Shown: positions 1-9,481 of the stretch, one piece after another
How the letters are laid out: the number at the start of each line of letters is the position of its first letter
How positions within the stretch are numbered: position 1 is the stretch's first letter
Origin: Agrobacterium rubi TR3 = NBRC 13261
Lineage (GTDB): Bacteria > Pseudomonadota > Alphaproteobacteria > Rhizobiales > Rhizobiaceae
Length of the DNA: 64,000 nucleotides
NCBI RefSeq assembly: GCF_000739935.1
Contig: NZ_BBJU01000025.1
Span: 1-64,000, forward strand
Direction of reading: 5' to 3'
Notes under the pieces: generated by a model
The model's input: only the letters and a program-made list of their open reading frames with translations
What the model was told of the DNA's origin: nothing
The model's database searches: none
Program-made: the position numbers and the translations under genes

Positions 1-90
1 CATTGCGGCCAGAGCTCTCTTCGAGACAAGGCGGCCTATTCGCTCGTTTTAAAGCCAAACTAAAGGCCTCCGATAGACACAGCTTCTGCG

Positions 91-426
91 CTACTCAACC
101 AATACGACTTCTTCCACTATGACCCTTCCGACCGAAGACAAGTCGATGAAGTTCACGTGATCTGGATCGACTCGCGTCACGAAATTTTCGCAGGAATAGA
201 GCGTGTTCAAGTCTTCGAGATTATCGAACCATGCCTCGACAACCGCATCATAGGTGGGTTCCGGGAAGTCTGGAGCCTGAACGGAATAGTTGACGACGAA
301 TCTGCGAATTTTCTTTGCTTCCGGGATGCCAAAAAGCAGGGGCGCATGAACGTCGCGGCGATAGTTCTTGAACTCCTGAAATCCCATTTCCTGTCGGCGT
401 TTGAAACCTAAAATAATCTTGATCAT
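91..426 (-). CDS. EthD-like domain protein
   Basis: This 111-residue protein begins MIKIILGFKRR and has the small alpha/beta-barrel pattern of the EthD family, including a conserved HAPLL near residue 28. EthD-like proteins are dimeric ferredoxin-fold proteins that accompany oxidative degradation enzymes; their reaction is often unknown. The start at 426 is chosen because GAGGGAG lies just upstream, whereas an in-frame extension to 522 has no ribosome site and a poor N-terminus. It is divergent from the AraC-type gene at 544, with 117 bases between them, so that regulator may control it (inference). Function is unassigned. Confidence 0.75.
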   Translation of the reverse strand: MIKIILGFKRRQEMGFQEFKNYRRDVHAPLLFGIPEAKKIRRFVVNYSVQAPDFPEPTYDAVVEAWFDNLEDLNTLYSCENFVTRVDPDHVNFIDLSSVGRVIVEEVVLVE

Positions 427-543
427 GGAAAACTCCCTCTTTTCATGAACATCGGTCGTCAGCGCCCGGTGCATTTGGTGATAGCAACTGAAAGAGGGAT
501 GAACTATGTGAGATAGTCCCAATTTCTTTTGCGATTATCTCTA

Positions 544-1470
544 ATGTCATCAGATCCGCTTTCCGATGTCCTGTCACTTCTCAAGCCTGATACATATGTC
601 GTTGGCGGATATGATCTCGGGGGGAGGTGGTCTATCGCGTTCAATGTCCACAGCGGCGTCAAATATTTTGCCCTTGTGTCTGGAACCGCGTGGATCGCGA
701 TTGAAGGTGAGGCCAATCCAATAGCACTCGATGCGGGCGATTGCGTTCTGCTGCCGCATGGAAGGCGGTTTGTGATTGCCAGAGACCTTGCCTTCACACC
801 ACTTGCCTTCGAGGAACTGCGAGAAGCAGATTGGAACGGTGGCATTGCCAGTGTTGGGGGCGGCGGTGAGGCGATGTTGCTCGGAGGGCACTTTGCGTTC
901 TCGGATACGCATATCGACATGTTGCTCGGGGCTATGCCGCCGATTGTCCGTTTGCGAGACGACAGCGATAAACTGGGTCTACGCTGGGCGCTGGATCGAA
1001 TGAGACAGGAACTTGTCGAAAAGCAGCCGGGTAGCGCCCTTGTCGTGCAACATCTTGCGCATCTTCTGCTGGTGCAAGCATTGCGGCTCTTCCTTTCCCA
1101 TGGGCTGGGACAGGGTATTGGCTGGTTGTTTGCGCTTGGCGATCCGAGGATTGCAGCATCTATCAGTGCGATACATGCACATCCCGGCGCGCGCTGGACT
1201 TTGCCGAAGTTGGCGGAAAGAGCCGGGATGTCCCGCTCTAAATTCGCGCTGAGGTTCAAGGCGATTGCCGGGTCTTCGCCCATTGATTACCTGACGCGGT
1301 GGCGTATGCTTCTTGCCAAAGAGCGCTTGGCAAACGGGCATGAGCCAGTTGCCGCTATCGCCCTGTCATTGGGTTACGAATCGGAGGCCGCGTTCAGTAC
1401 GGCGTTCAAGCGGGTTATGGGAGCCTCGCCGCGGAAATATGCTGCTGGATCCAACAAAGTTACGCGATAA
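544..1470 (+). CDS. AraC-family transcriptional regulator with N-terminal cupin
   Basis: The 308-residue protein has an N-terminal cupin-type sensor region (about residues 10-180, AraC cupin_6 pattern) and a C-terminal double helix-turn-helix of about 100 residues. The DNA-binding part contains LAERAGMSRSKFALRFK and the second helix pair VAAIALSLGYESEAAFSTAF, both typical of AraC/XylS proteins. I use the ATG at 544; an in-frame TTG at 529 is possible but unneeded. Regulators of this type usually control an adjacent divergent gene, here the EthD-like gene. The ligand is unknown. Confidence 0.9.
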   Translation: MSSDPLSDVLSLLKPDTYVVGGYDLGGRWSIAFNVHSGVKYFALVSGTAWIAIEGEANPIALDAGDCVLLPHGRRFVIARDLAFTPLAFEELREADWNGGIASVGGGGEAMLLGGHFAFSDTHIDMLLGAMPPIVRLRDDSDKLGLRWALDRMRQELVEKQPGSALVVQHLAHLLLVQALRLFLSHGLGQGIGWLFALGDPRIAASISAIHAHPGARWTLPKLAERAGMSRSKFALRFKAIAGSSPIDYLTRWRMLLAKERLANGHEPVAAIALSLGYESEAAFSTAFKRVMGASPRKYAAGSNKVTR

Positions 1471-1518
1471 CCCGCCGCCTTATCTCTTCCAAGACAAGGC
1501 GGCAGTTCGCTTCAGCCC

Positions 1519-2694
<1,176 letters not shown>

Positions 2695-2900
2695 TTACGT
2701 TACCCCCGGCCCGAAACTGACAGATGCACCCTGCCTTTTCAACTGCGCACTGGCGGGGTGAGCATAAAGATCAGGTTGCTTGCTGAAACCGGCTTTCCCG
2801 GCTAGGACCGGGCCTGGCCCGTGCAAGGGCGGCTCTCATGCAAATCGTGCGAAAGAGCTGTGGCGCGGGTCGACATTCATGAGACGCGTAAGGACATACT

Positions 2901-3137
2901 GTGAAAATTATAAGAGTGCTGACGATGGTTGTGATCTTCGCCGTCGTGATCTTCGGTTACCGTTGGTACAGCTACGTCACCAACACCGAGAGCCCGTACA
3001 ACGAAGTCGGTATCGAGTTGAACAGCCGCATGCCAGCGCCAATCAGAAAATGGGGTTGCGACAAGCTGCACCAGACCTTCGGCAACGCTGTGCCGCCGCT
3101 TGGCTGCAGTGCTGGTGGCAGCAACGACTGGATTTGA
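2901..3137 (+). CDS. small membrane-anchored protein, unknown function
   Basis: The gene has a GTG start 7 bases after AAGGA and encodes 78 residues. An N-terminal hydrophobic helix (about residues 6-24) is followed by a short polar tail with two cysteines, near residues 53 and 69, in WGCDK and LGCSAGG. This suggests a membrane-anchored periplasmic peptide. The cysteines could form a disulfide. A strong terminator follows directly. I do not recognise a named family; it resembles small conserved Rhizobiaceae proteins. Confidence 0.6.
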   Translation: MKIIRVLTMVVIFAVVIFGYRWYSYVTNTESPYNEVGIELNSRMPAPIRKWGCDKLHQTFGNAVPPLGCSAGGSNDWI

Positions 3138-3165
3138 CCGGTTTTTAAAGGCCTGAAGCAGAATC

Positions 3166-3197
3166 AAAAAGGCGCCGCGTGAACGGCGCCTTTTTTA
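3166..3197. terminator. bidirectional intrinsic terminator
   Basis: GGCGCC and its complement flank an 8-base loop, with an A-run before and a T-run after. It lies between the converging small membrane-protein gene and phoX and could serve both strands. Confidence 0.8.
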
Positions 3198-3210
3198 TTG
3201 AGCAAGACAA

Positions 3211-5121
3211 TCAGCCGATCATGGCGTTGTCATCGCGCTTGACGGCGATGAGGGCCGAGCGCGGCAGCTTGCCTTCGCCATCCGGGAAGGGCGCATCGGG
3301 GTGCTGAATGCCGACGAAATGGGTGCGCTTGTCAGCAGACCATGTCTGGCCCGTGACTTCCGCGCCCTTCGGTGCCGTCAGGAAGCGCTCGATGCGACCG
3401 GTAACGGGGTCGCCTGCCAGCATCTGGTTGTTGCCCTGTCCGGCATATTGGCCGTCATTGCTGTCTTCGCCATCCGTCTGAATCCAGAGCAGACCGGTCG
3501 AATCGAACATCATGCCATCGGGCGAGTTGAACATGTTGCCGGAGTTGATGTTGGACGAGCCCGCATAGGCATCCTTGTGAACATCCGGGTTGCCGGCCAT
3601 GCAGAACAGGTCCCATTTGAACTTGGCGTCCGCGTGGTCATCATTTTCTGGATACCAGCGCACGATCTGGCCGTATTCGTTCTTTTCGCGCGGGTTTGCC
3701 GCGTTGATAGCCATGGCATCGCCGCCGCCATTGGCGCGAAGCTTGCCGTCTTTCATAACACCGCGATTGGTGTTGTTGGTCAGTGCGCAATAGGCTTCGA
3801 TGGCGACGGGGTTGATGGCGACCCATTCCGGGCGGTCCATGGTGGTGGCGCCCACCTTGGAAGCGGCCTGGCGGGTGAAGACGCAAATCTCGTCCATCTT
3901 CATGCCGGTGGATTGAGGCGTCAGCGCCACCCACTCGCCATTGCCGTCATCGTTGAACTTGGCAACGTAGAGCGTGCCTTCGTCCAAGAGCTTGGATGTA
4001 TCGCCACCCGGCACATAAATGCCGTTGGAGACGAACTTGTAAAGGAACTCGCCACGCTCGTCGTCGCCCATATAGACGACCACGCGACCATCGCGCGCGA
4101 TGACGACGGCGGCGTTTTCATGCTTGATGCGGCCAAGGGCCGTGCGCTTGATGGGCGTTGAGGATGCGTTGGACGGGTCGATTTCCACGACGTAACCGGC
4201 GCGACGCGGCTCGTTGGGGTGCTTGGACACGTCGAAACGCTCATCGAATAGCTCATAGCCGTAGCGGGTTTCGGCCGCGATGCCGTAACGCTTGTAATCG
4301 TCAGGCATCTTGAAGGCGGCGTCGGTGGAGCCGAAATAGCCGTTGAAGTTTTCTTCGCAGGTCAGGTAGGTGCCCCACGGTGTGCGGCCCGCGCCGCAAT
4401 TGTTGAAGGTGCCAAGACAGTCGATGCCGTTGGGATCGGTCTTGGTCTTGACCAGTTCGGAGCCTGCGGCGGGGCCGGACAGCTTCATCGGCGTGTTGTG
4501 GTGAATGCGGCGGTTGAACGGGCTGCCGACCACGATCTCCCAGCCATCCTTGCCTTCCGCTACTTCCATGACGGTCACGCCCTGCATGTGCTGAAGAATC
4601 TTCACCTCGTCCAGATTGGCAGGCATGCCCTTTTCGCGGTGGGGCAGATTGGTTTCGTTGTTCACATATTCATGGTTGACGGCAATCAGCTGATGGCTGC
4701 CGACCACGAACAACTCCATGCCATCGGTGTTTTCGCCGAAAACCTTGTCCGAGTTCTCAAGGCTGACACCCTTGACCGGGTCGATATCCGACACGTTGGG
4801 AAACAGAGGCTGGCCCCACTTGGCAACCGGCTTCCAGCTATAACCTTCGGGCACGTGAATGGTGTTGTCGGTGGTGGCCGCAATTGGCTTGAACGGAAAG
4901 CGCGATGCGGCTTCCTGCGCCTGTGCCGATGTGGAAGACGCCAGATTGCCGAGCGTGCCGAGTGCGGCGGCAGCAGAACCGAAGGCCAGAACGCCGCTAA
5001 GGAAGCCACGACGCGAAATCGCCGATTCGACCACACGGTTGAAATCGGTCACCGCTGGTGGCGGGTTCTGAAGCTCGTCCCACTCATCCCAGCTCAGCTT
5101 GCTCGTGTCGATCTTTGTCAT
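3211..5121 (-). CDS. phoX: PhoX-family alkaline phosphatase (DUF839), Tat-exported
   Basis: The 636-residue protein belongs to the PhoX/DUF839 family of Ca/Fe-dependent periplasmic phosphatases that release phosphate from organic monoesters. It has a twin-arginine signal near residue 35 (SRRGFLSGVLAFGSAAA), then family stretches such as AVNHEYVNNE, TPWGTYLTCEEN and a C-terminal GLLWIQTDGE. The ATG at 5121 is preferred over 5133 because GGAGAG sits 7 bases upstream. A candidate Pho box lies 61 bases upstream of the start. The gene is monocistronic, and regulation by phosphate starvation through PhoB is inferred. Confidence 0.9.
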   Translation of the reverse strand: MTKIDTSKLSWDEWDELQNPPPAVTDFNRVVESAISRRGFLSGVLAFGSAAAALGTLGNLASSTSAQAQEAASRFPFKPIAATTDNTIHVPEGYSWKPVAKWGQPLFPNVSDIDPVKGVSLENSDKVFGENTDGMELFVVGSHQLIAVNHEYVNNETNLPHREKGMPANLDEVKILQHMQGVTVMEVAEGKDGWEIVVGSPFNRRIHHNTPMKLSGPAAGSELVKTKTDPNGIDCLGTFNNCGAGRTPWGTYLTCEENFNGYFGSTDAAFKMPDDYKRYGIAAETRYGYELFDERFDVSKHPNEPRRAGYVVEIDPSNASSTPIKRTALGRIKHENAAVVIARDGRVVVYMGDDERGEFLYKFVSNGIYVPGGDTSKLLDEGTLYVAKFNDDGNGEWVALTPQSTGMKMDEICVFTRQAASKVGATTMDRPEWVAINPVAIEAYCALTNNTNRGVMKDGKLRANGGGDAMAINAANPREKNEYGQIVRWYPENDDHADAKFKWDLFCMAGNPDVHKDAYAGSSNINSGNMFNSPDGMMFDSTGLLWIQTDGEDSNDGQYAGQGNNQMLAGDPVTGRIERFLTAPKGAEVTGQTWSADKRTHFVGIQHPDAPFPDGEGKLPRSALIAVKRDDNAMIG

Positions 5122-5181
5122 AGCGCTCTCCATCCGCTCGTTGTTTGGAATACTTCCAGACAGGGCAACTAAAGAGGGTTT

Positions 5182-5199
5182 ATTACAGCGATATGACGG
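5182..5199 (-). promoter_or_regulatory. candidate Pho box (PhoB site) upstream of phoX
   Basis: Read on the minus strand, two 7-mers CCGTCAT and CTGTAAT are separated by 4 bases. Each matches the rhizobial half-site CTGTCAT in 6 of 7 positions with the expected 11-base period. The position, 61 bases before the phoX start, fits an activator site. Confidence 0.55.
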
Positions 5200-5315
5200 A
5201 GGGAATCCAACAAAACAATCTTTGATTGCAGCTACCGCTACATCATAGGGGTATATGTTCTTATGTCGCTCATTTTGTTAGGCATGGTCCAGCCGGAGTT
5301 TCGTGGAGCAGTGCT

Positions 5316-5711
5316 ATGGGCAAGTCGATCAAACTGAAAATTCTTCCGCAGGCCTATGCCATTGCGCGTCTGGACCCGGAGGCAGCAATACCGGATTGGG
5401 CGGACGGAGCAGGCTTTGTCAGCATCAGTCGCACAGATGACGAACTGTCGATCGTCTGCGTCGAGGGCAGGGTACCGCAGAACGCTCGCAAGGATGCGGG
5501 CTGGACCTGCCTCAAACTTCTCGGCCCCTTCGAATTCGGAGAGACGGGCATCGTCCTGTCCGTCATCAGGCCGCTATCGGAAAATGGTCTTGGAATTTTT
5601 GTCGTCTCCACGTTCGATGGAGATCATCTGCTGGTCAAAGCCAGCGACTTAGAAAAGGCTGTTTCGCTGCTTGCGGAGGCCGGGCACATCGTGTCCGACG
5701 CAGATGACTAA
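5316..5711 (+). CDS. ACT-domain protein (COG3603 type)
   Basis: This 131-residue cytoplasmic protein has the pattern of paired ACT-like regulatory domains (ACT_3/ACT_7 type): an N-terminal part with IVCVEGRVP and a C-terminal part GLGIFVVSTFDGDHLLVK. ACT domains bind small ligands, usually amino acids. No catalytic domain is attached, so it may be a stand-alone sensor or effector-binding protein. The start at 5316 follows GGAG. An upstream extension to 5226 is in frame but lacks a ribosome site. A perfect terminator follows. Confidence 0.75.
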   Translation: MGKSIKLKILPQAYAIARLDPEAAIPDWADGAGFVSISRTDDELSIVCVEGRVPQNARKDAGWTCLKLLGPFEFGETGIVLSVIRPLSENGLGIFVVSTFDGDHLLVKASDLEKAVSLLAEAGHIVSDADD

Positions 5712-5736
5712 GCCGTCGCTCCCGTTGCAAACGCAA

Positions 5737-5769
5737 CTCATGTGGTGTGGTTGACCACATGAGGTTTTT
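5737..5769 (+). terminator. intrinsic terminator after ACT-domain gene
   Basis: A perfect 10-bp stem (CTCATGTGGT with its complement) encloses a 7-base loop and is followed by GTTTTT. Confidence 0.85.
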
Positions 5770-5795
5770 ATCTGCGGGAAAGAACAGGCGGGGGT

Positions 5796-6134
5796 TTAGA
5801 GCCGTGTCCAGGTCTGGGATTTGCACAGCACTTTCAGCACGCAGCCCTTCATGCTCAGCGAACTGCCCGAAACGGTGCCAGTACCGGCATAGGTCTTGTC
5901 GTTGGCGGGGTCGGTGATTTCGCCGGAATAGCTGTTGCCCTTACCGCTCATCTTGCCGATCTGCTTTCCGGCATGCTTGCCGGTCTTCAGGGTCACGCAA
6001 TAGGCAGAGCCGCACTGGGTGATCGCTGCGGTCTCGCCGCTGGCCGTCTTCCAGTTGCCCTCGATGGCTTCTGCAGCAAAGGCGCTGCTGCCCATCAAAA
6101 ATGCGGCGGCGGCAAATATCGTCATTCTCTTCAT
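5796..6134 (-). CDS. DUF2147 exported protein
   Basis: The 112-residue precursor has a signal peptide (MKRMTIFAAAAFLMGSSAFA) and a small beta-rich domain beginning EGNWKT, matching the DUF2147 family of periplasmic proteins. Members usually open with a G-x-W motif and end in a W-x-R strand, here QTWTRL. Two Cys pairs (ITQCGSAYC and GCVLKVLC) could form disulfides in the periplasm. GGGAGG lies upstream of the ATG. Function is unknown, though relatives have been linked to envelope stress. A striking palindrome sits in its promoter region. Confidence 0.8.
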   Translation of the reverse strand: MKRMTIFAAAAFLMGSSAFAAEAIEGNWKTASGETAAITQCGSAYCVTLKTGKHAGKQIGKMSGKGNSYSGEITDPANDKTYAGTGTVSGSSLSMKGCVLKVLCKSQTWTRL

Positions 6135-6214
6135 AGGGACCTCCCAATCCAGCTTTGGCTGAACCTTGCAGTGTTCAAGGTTCGCTCTCGCATCTCCTCA
6201 TGCGAATACGCAGA

Positions 6215-6243
6215 TTTATAGTTTACGTGGACGTAAAAGGAAA
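6215..6243 (-). promoter_or_regulatory. palindromic operator-like site in the DUF2147 promoter region
   Basis: The perfect inverted repeat TTTACGT-GG-ACGTAAA occupies 6222-6237. On the minus strand it ends one base before TATAAA (6220-6215), a good -10 hexamer. Counting back 17 bases reaches TTTCCT, only a weak -35. The palindrome therefore fills the spacer, a place where MerR-type regulators often bind. The start codon is about 80 bases downstream. Confidence 0.5.
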
Positions 6244-6639
6244 TATGGGCGGAGGCAAAATTCAGCGATTTTCAGCTCTTTGCGCCGCTGAAAATCATCC
6301 ATCCAAAAATGCCGAGTTGAGACGTGGTTACGAAAGGGTTGAATTCCATCCGTAAACTTTTCGTAAAATTGTCTGCAAAGTCCTTAATTTCCGGGGCTTG
6401 TGATATTTAACAAAAACCCAACTTTACCAATCGTTTGGACTTTGTTTGCCCCCTATTAATCATGGATTTTAAGTGCCCGTTGAAGCCCGTTTGGCATAGT
6501 GGGGACATCGAAAGAGCAGAGCAAATCTGCCGACGGACAAGGCCAGAACAAGCCGCAGAAGACGGTAAGGCCCCATCCGCCAAAGCTCCCGCAGAGGGGC
6601 GAAGACAGAGAGAAAAAACGGGCAAACAGGATAGAGAAA
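6244..6639. other. intergenic stretch without a supported gene
   Basis: This AT-richer region lies between the DUF2147 promoter and the Sel1-type gene. Short open frames cross it on both strands, but none has a convincing ribosome site or a recognisable protein. A purine-rich AGGATAGAGAAA at its right end is the ribosome site of the following gene. Confidence 0.5.
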
Positions 6640-6906
6640 ATGGCACGCTTTGAAGTTCGCGATATCGAAATGGCAGTCGCCGGTGGCCAAAGCCGCGCGG
6701 ACGTCTTCTGCAACCTCGGCCTTATCTATGCGACAGGCCGTGGTTGCCCGGTGAACCTCATTGCTGCCCACAAGTGGCTGAACATCGCCGCCATCAAGGG
6801 TTCGGAACGGGCGGTTTCACTGCGCGCCGATCTGGCCCGCAACATGAGCAAGGCAGACCTCGCAACGGCACTACGCGCCGCCCGCGACTGGATGACTTCG
6901 CACTGA
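6640..6906 (+). CDS. single Sel1-like repeat protein
   Basis: The 88-residue protein is one Sel1-type alpha/alpha repeat plus flanking helices: LGLIYATGRGCPVNLIAAHKW matches the repeat core (A-x-x-x-G-x-G with later W). Sel1 repeats mediate protein contacts. The start at 6640 is chosen because AGGA is correctly spaced; a GTG at 6499 would add 47 low-complexity, Lys/Gln-rich residues and looks spurious. It is transcribed alone, with a terminator about 150 bases downstream. The partner is unknown. Confidence 0.7.
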   Translation: MARFEVRDIEMAVAGGQSRADVFCNLGLIYATGRGCPVNLIAAHKWLNIAAIKGSERAVSLRADLARNMSKADLATALRAARDWMTSH

Positions 6907-7054
6907 GTTCAGGCGAGACTTTTACAGGACAGATCAAAAAGACAGAGCGGGCTCAAGTCCGCCATTCCCCTCCCAACCGGTATCCTCCAGTCCCGGTCGG
7001 CACAAAATATAAGCCTCAAAAGGCAAGCGGCCAGATCCACGCCGACACATCAAA

Positions 7055-7090
7055 CCGTGACCAGCAGAAACAAGGCTGGCACGGTTTTTT
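7055..7090 (+). terminator. intrinsic terminator
   Basis: A ten-pair stem with one bulged A (CCGTGACCAGC opposite GCTGGCACGG) is followed directly by a T-run. It ends the Sel1-protein transcript ahead of the Nudix gene. Confidence 0.85.
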
Positions 7091-7132
7091 ATTTGTCTGA
7101 TTATGATCCCAAAAGTTTGATTACCGGGTAGC

Positions 7133-7606
7133 ATGACACGAAACGAGGCTCAGCGCTTACCCATGTCGACCTATATCAAGGCACTCCGCCAGCAGATCGG
7201 ATGCGAACTTCTCATTCTCCCCTCTGTCGCTGCCGTCATTCATGACGCCGACGGGCGGATATTACTTCAGGAAAAATCTTCAGGCGAGGCTTGGAGCCTT
7301 CCGGCAGGCGCAATCGAGCTGGGAGAAACGCCGCGACAGGCGATCATGCGAGAGGTCAGAGAAGAAACCGGCTTTGATGTCAGCGTGGAGAGAATCATCG
7401 ACGTGTTTGGCGGCGAGGATTTTCGATATGTGTATCCCAACGGTGATCAGGTCGAATACGTGGTAACGCTGTTTAAGTGCCGTATTGAAAAGCACATTTC
7501 GGCACCATCTGATAGCGAGACGAAATCAATCAGATATTTTTCGCAACACGAGATGCCGCCACTCGCACTTCCTTATCCCAAAGCGTTGCTGTTTGAGTCC
7601 AACTGA
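7133..7606 (+). CDS. Nudix hydrolase
   Basis: The 157-residue protein contains a complete Nudix box: GAIELGETPRQAIMREV followed by REETGFDV, giving G-x5-E-x7-R-E-x2-E-E-x-G. The glutamates bind Mg and the box hydrolyses nucleoside-diphosphate-linked compounds. The specific substrate cannot be told from sequence. The N-terminal extension resembles subfamilies near ADP-ribose or dNTP hydrolases. The ATG at 7163 (MSTYIKAL) is an alternative start. Its 3' end lies 4 bases from the 3' end of the converging aminotransferase gene. Confidence 0.88.
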   Translation: MTRNEAQRLPMSTYIKALRQQIGCELLILPSVAAVIHDADGRILLQEKSSGEAWSLPAGAIELGETPRQAIMREVREETGFDVSVERIIDVFGGEDFRYVYPNGDQVEYVVTLFKCRIEKHISAPSDSETKSIRYFSQHEMPPLALPYPKALLFESN

Positions 7607-7610
7607 CGTC

Positions 7611-8723
7611 TCAGCTCAACGCCTTCAACACCTTCGGCAGCGCGTCTGCAAACAAATCCAGCTTCGCGTCCGGGGCGGCACTGACGCGGATGCAACGGTT
7701 GAGTGGCTCCACCCCGGGCATGCGGATGAAGACGCCGTGGTCCATCAGCCCATCCACGATGGCTTTGGCGTAGGCGCCGTCCTTGTGGCAATCGATGGTG
7801 ACGAAGTTGGTGGCGGAGGGCAGGGGCGAAAGGCCGTTCTGGCGGGCGATGGTGGAGATGCGCTCTCGGGCGTTGGCGATGCGCTTGACCACATCGCGCA
7901 GATACGCCTGATCCTTCAGTGCGGAGAGTGCTGCGGCGATTGAAACGCGGGGCATGCCGAAGTGATTGCGGATTTTATCGAAGGCCTGCGCATTGCCCAG
8001 CGTGCCGATGGCATAGCCAACGCGCGCGCCTGCCAGACCGTAAGCCTTTGAGAAGGTGCGCATGCGCAGCACGTTGGGCATGCCGATCATGGCGCGAACG
8101 CTGGGGACAGCGCTTTCTGGTGCCGTCTCGCAATAGGCCTCATCCAGCACCAGCAGACAGGTTTCCGGCAGCGCCTTTGCGAAGGTCAACACTTCGCTCG
8201 CGTCCCACCAGCTGCCCATCGGGTTATCCGGGTTGGCGAAATAGACGAGCGGCGCGTTTTCCTTTTTGACGAGGTCCAGCAAGCCGTCGAGGTTTTCATG
8301 GTCATCTAGATAGGGCGTCGTCACCAGACGTCCGCCATACCCGGCCACATGGTAATTGAAGGTCGGGTAACCGCCGAAGGACGTGACAACAGGCGTTCCG
8401 GGCTCCACCACCAACCGCACGATCTCGCCCAGCAAACCATCCACGCCGTTGCCGATGGCGATGTTTCCGCGAGAAATGCCGTGATGGATGGCGAGTGCCT
8501 CCCGCAGCTCGAAATTTTCGGGATCGGCATACATCCATGTTTCAGTTGCTGCCTTGTGCATAGCGTCGATAACCGATGGGGCCGGGCCAAAGCCGCTTTC
8601 ATTCGCGCCGATGCGCGCTTTGATATCAAGCTTGCGGTTACGCTCTATCGCCTCCGGCCCAACGAACGGCACGGAAGAGGGGAGCGAAGCGGAGAGCGAG
8701 GTAAAGCGCGAAAATGCGGACAT
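7611..8723 (-). CDS. HisC-like PLP-dependent aminotransferase
   Basis: This 370-residue fold-type I aminotransferase is closest in pattern to histidinol-phosphate aminotransferase. Visible motifs are ANESGFGP near the N-terminus, YFANPDNPMGSWW (Asn that contacts the cofactor ring), LVLDEAYCE (Asp/Tyr), and the Schiff-base lysine in TFSKAYGLAGARVGYA. HisC-like paralogues act on histidinol-phosphate or on aromatic amino acids. No histidine genes are adjacent, so the exact role is open. I use the ATG at 8723; an in-frame TTG lies at 8750. Confidence 0.87.
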   Translation of the reverse strand: MSAFSRFTSLSASLPSSVPFVGPEAIERNRKLDIKARIGANESGFGPAPSVIDAMHKAATETWMYADPENFELREALAIHHGISRGNIAIGNGVDGLLGEIVRLVVEPGTPVVTSFGGYPTFNYHVAGYGGRLVTTPYLDDHENLDGLLDLVKKENAPLVYFANPDNPMGSWWDASEVLTFAKALPETCLLVLDEAYCETAPESAVPSVRAMIGMPNVLRMRTFSKAYGLAGARVGYAIGTLGNAQAFDKIRNHFGMPRVSIAAALSALKDQAYLRDVVKRIANARERISTIARQNGLSPLPSATNFVTIDCHKDGAYAKAIVDGLMDHGVFIRMPGVEPLNRCIRVSAAPDAKLDLFADALPKVLKALS

Positions 8724-8772
8724 TTCAGGAAGTTCCGTTATCCGTTGCAAGAAACGGCTTCACCATAGAATC

Positions 8773-8798
8773 AAAATTGGCCCGCGCAAGGCGGGCCA
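8773..8798 (-). terminator. intrinsic terminator after PilZ gene
   Basis: A perfect 8-bp GC-rich stem (TGGCCCGC with its complement, 5-base loop) is followed on the minus strand by AATTTTG. It separates the PilZ gene from the aminotransferase gene. Confidence 0.65.
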
Positions 8799-8845
8799 TT
8801 ACAAATGCGGTGGTTGTGACACTGTTTTTCTGCCGTCCAGACGTG

Positions 8846-9199
8846 TCAGAGTGCTGTCTCAAAACTCAGGCGGCGAACATGGTGGAGAAACTCGGCATCA
8901 ATCAGCATGTTGAACGCGACAGTTGCCTGCTCTTCCTCGCGCCGGATCAGCGTGCAGCCGATCTCGTCCCGGATACCGAGAACTTCGAGATAGAAATTCG
9001 TCGGCAGATCCAGATGCGGGCTGACTTCGATATCCGCGCCGTAAAGCGAGATATTGCGAATGAGGCAACGCATGGTGTTTCGGGTGCTGAGATGGTGGCC
9101 GATGAAGGTGATCTTGCCGGGACGATCGACGGCATATTTCTCATACATCTCGTCCTGCGGGACGGCATCGTTCACACTGATATTAACGTTTAGCGCCAT
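8846..9199 (-). CDS. PilZ-domain protein
   Basis: This 117-residue single-domain protein carries both halves of the PilZ cyclic-di-GMP signature: RNTMR (R-x3-R) and NISLYGA (N-x-S-x2-G-x). These residues bind c-di-GMP, so it is likely a receiver that changes motility or surface polysaccharide. The start at 9199 has GGGGAGG upstream; an in-frame extension to 9313 has no such support. The gene stands alone, with no diguanylate cyclase or phosphodiesterase nearby. Confidence 0.82.
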   Translation of the reverse strand: MALNVNISVNDAVPQDEMYEKYAVDRPGKITFIGHHLSTRNTMRCLIRNISLYGADIEVSPHLDLPTNFYLEVLGIRDEIGCTLIRREEEQATVAFNMLIDAEFLHHVRRLSFETAL

Positions 9200-9378
9200 G
9201 ACAACCTCCCCGATTGCCTTTTGGGTTGAACACAATCTTACGCTCGCTTCCTTGCCAAAAACTGAACATATCAGCAACATTTCTAGCTTTTTTGGCCTGT
9301 TTTGCCACAGCATTTTACGTTTTTCGGACGAAACGCATTCTCAAAACGTGTTTAAGGACAGAAGGTTGCGCAAGGCTG

Positions 9379-9396
9379 GCTCAGGTTGGCCTGAGC
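9379..9396. other. hairpin in the leader region upstream of the reductase gene
   Basis: GCTCAGG and its exact complement enclose a TTGG loop. No T-run follows, so it is probably not a terminator. It lies about 85 bases before the reductase start and could be a leader hairpin. Confidence 0.3.
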
Positions 9397-9481
9397 GACG
9401 CCGTCCCCCTTTCAATTTGGTTGACGCGCTGCCTCCTTCGCTTTAGGCCTTGAGCATATTCTTGGACTGATGGAGCAGCAT

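Noticed and set aside
504-1283. 259-codon frame antisense to the AraC-type gene
   Set aside because: Shadow of a gene with clear AraC motifs.
2780-3148. 122-codon frame overlapping the small membrane-protein gene
   Set aside because: Arg/Gln-rich product, no ribosome site; the overlapping 78-codon gene has one and a membrane helix.
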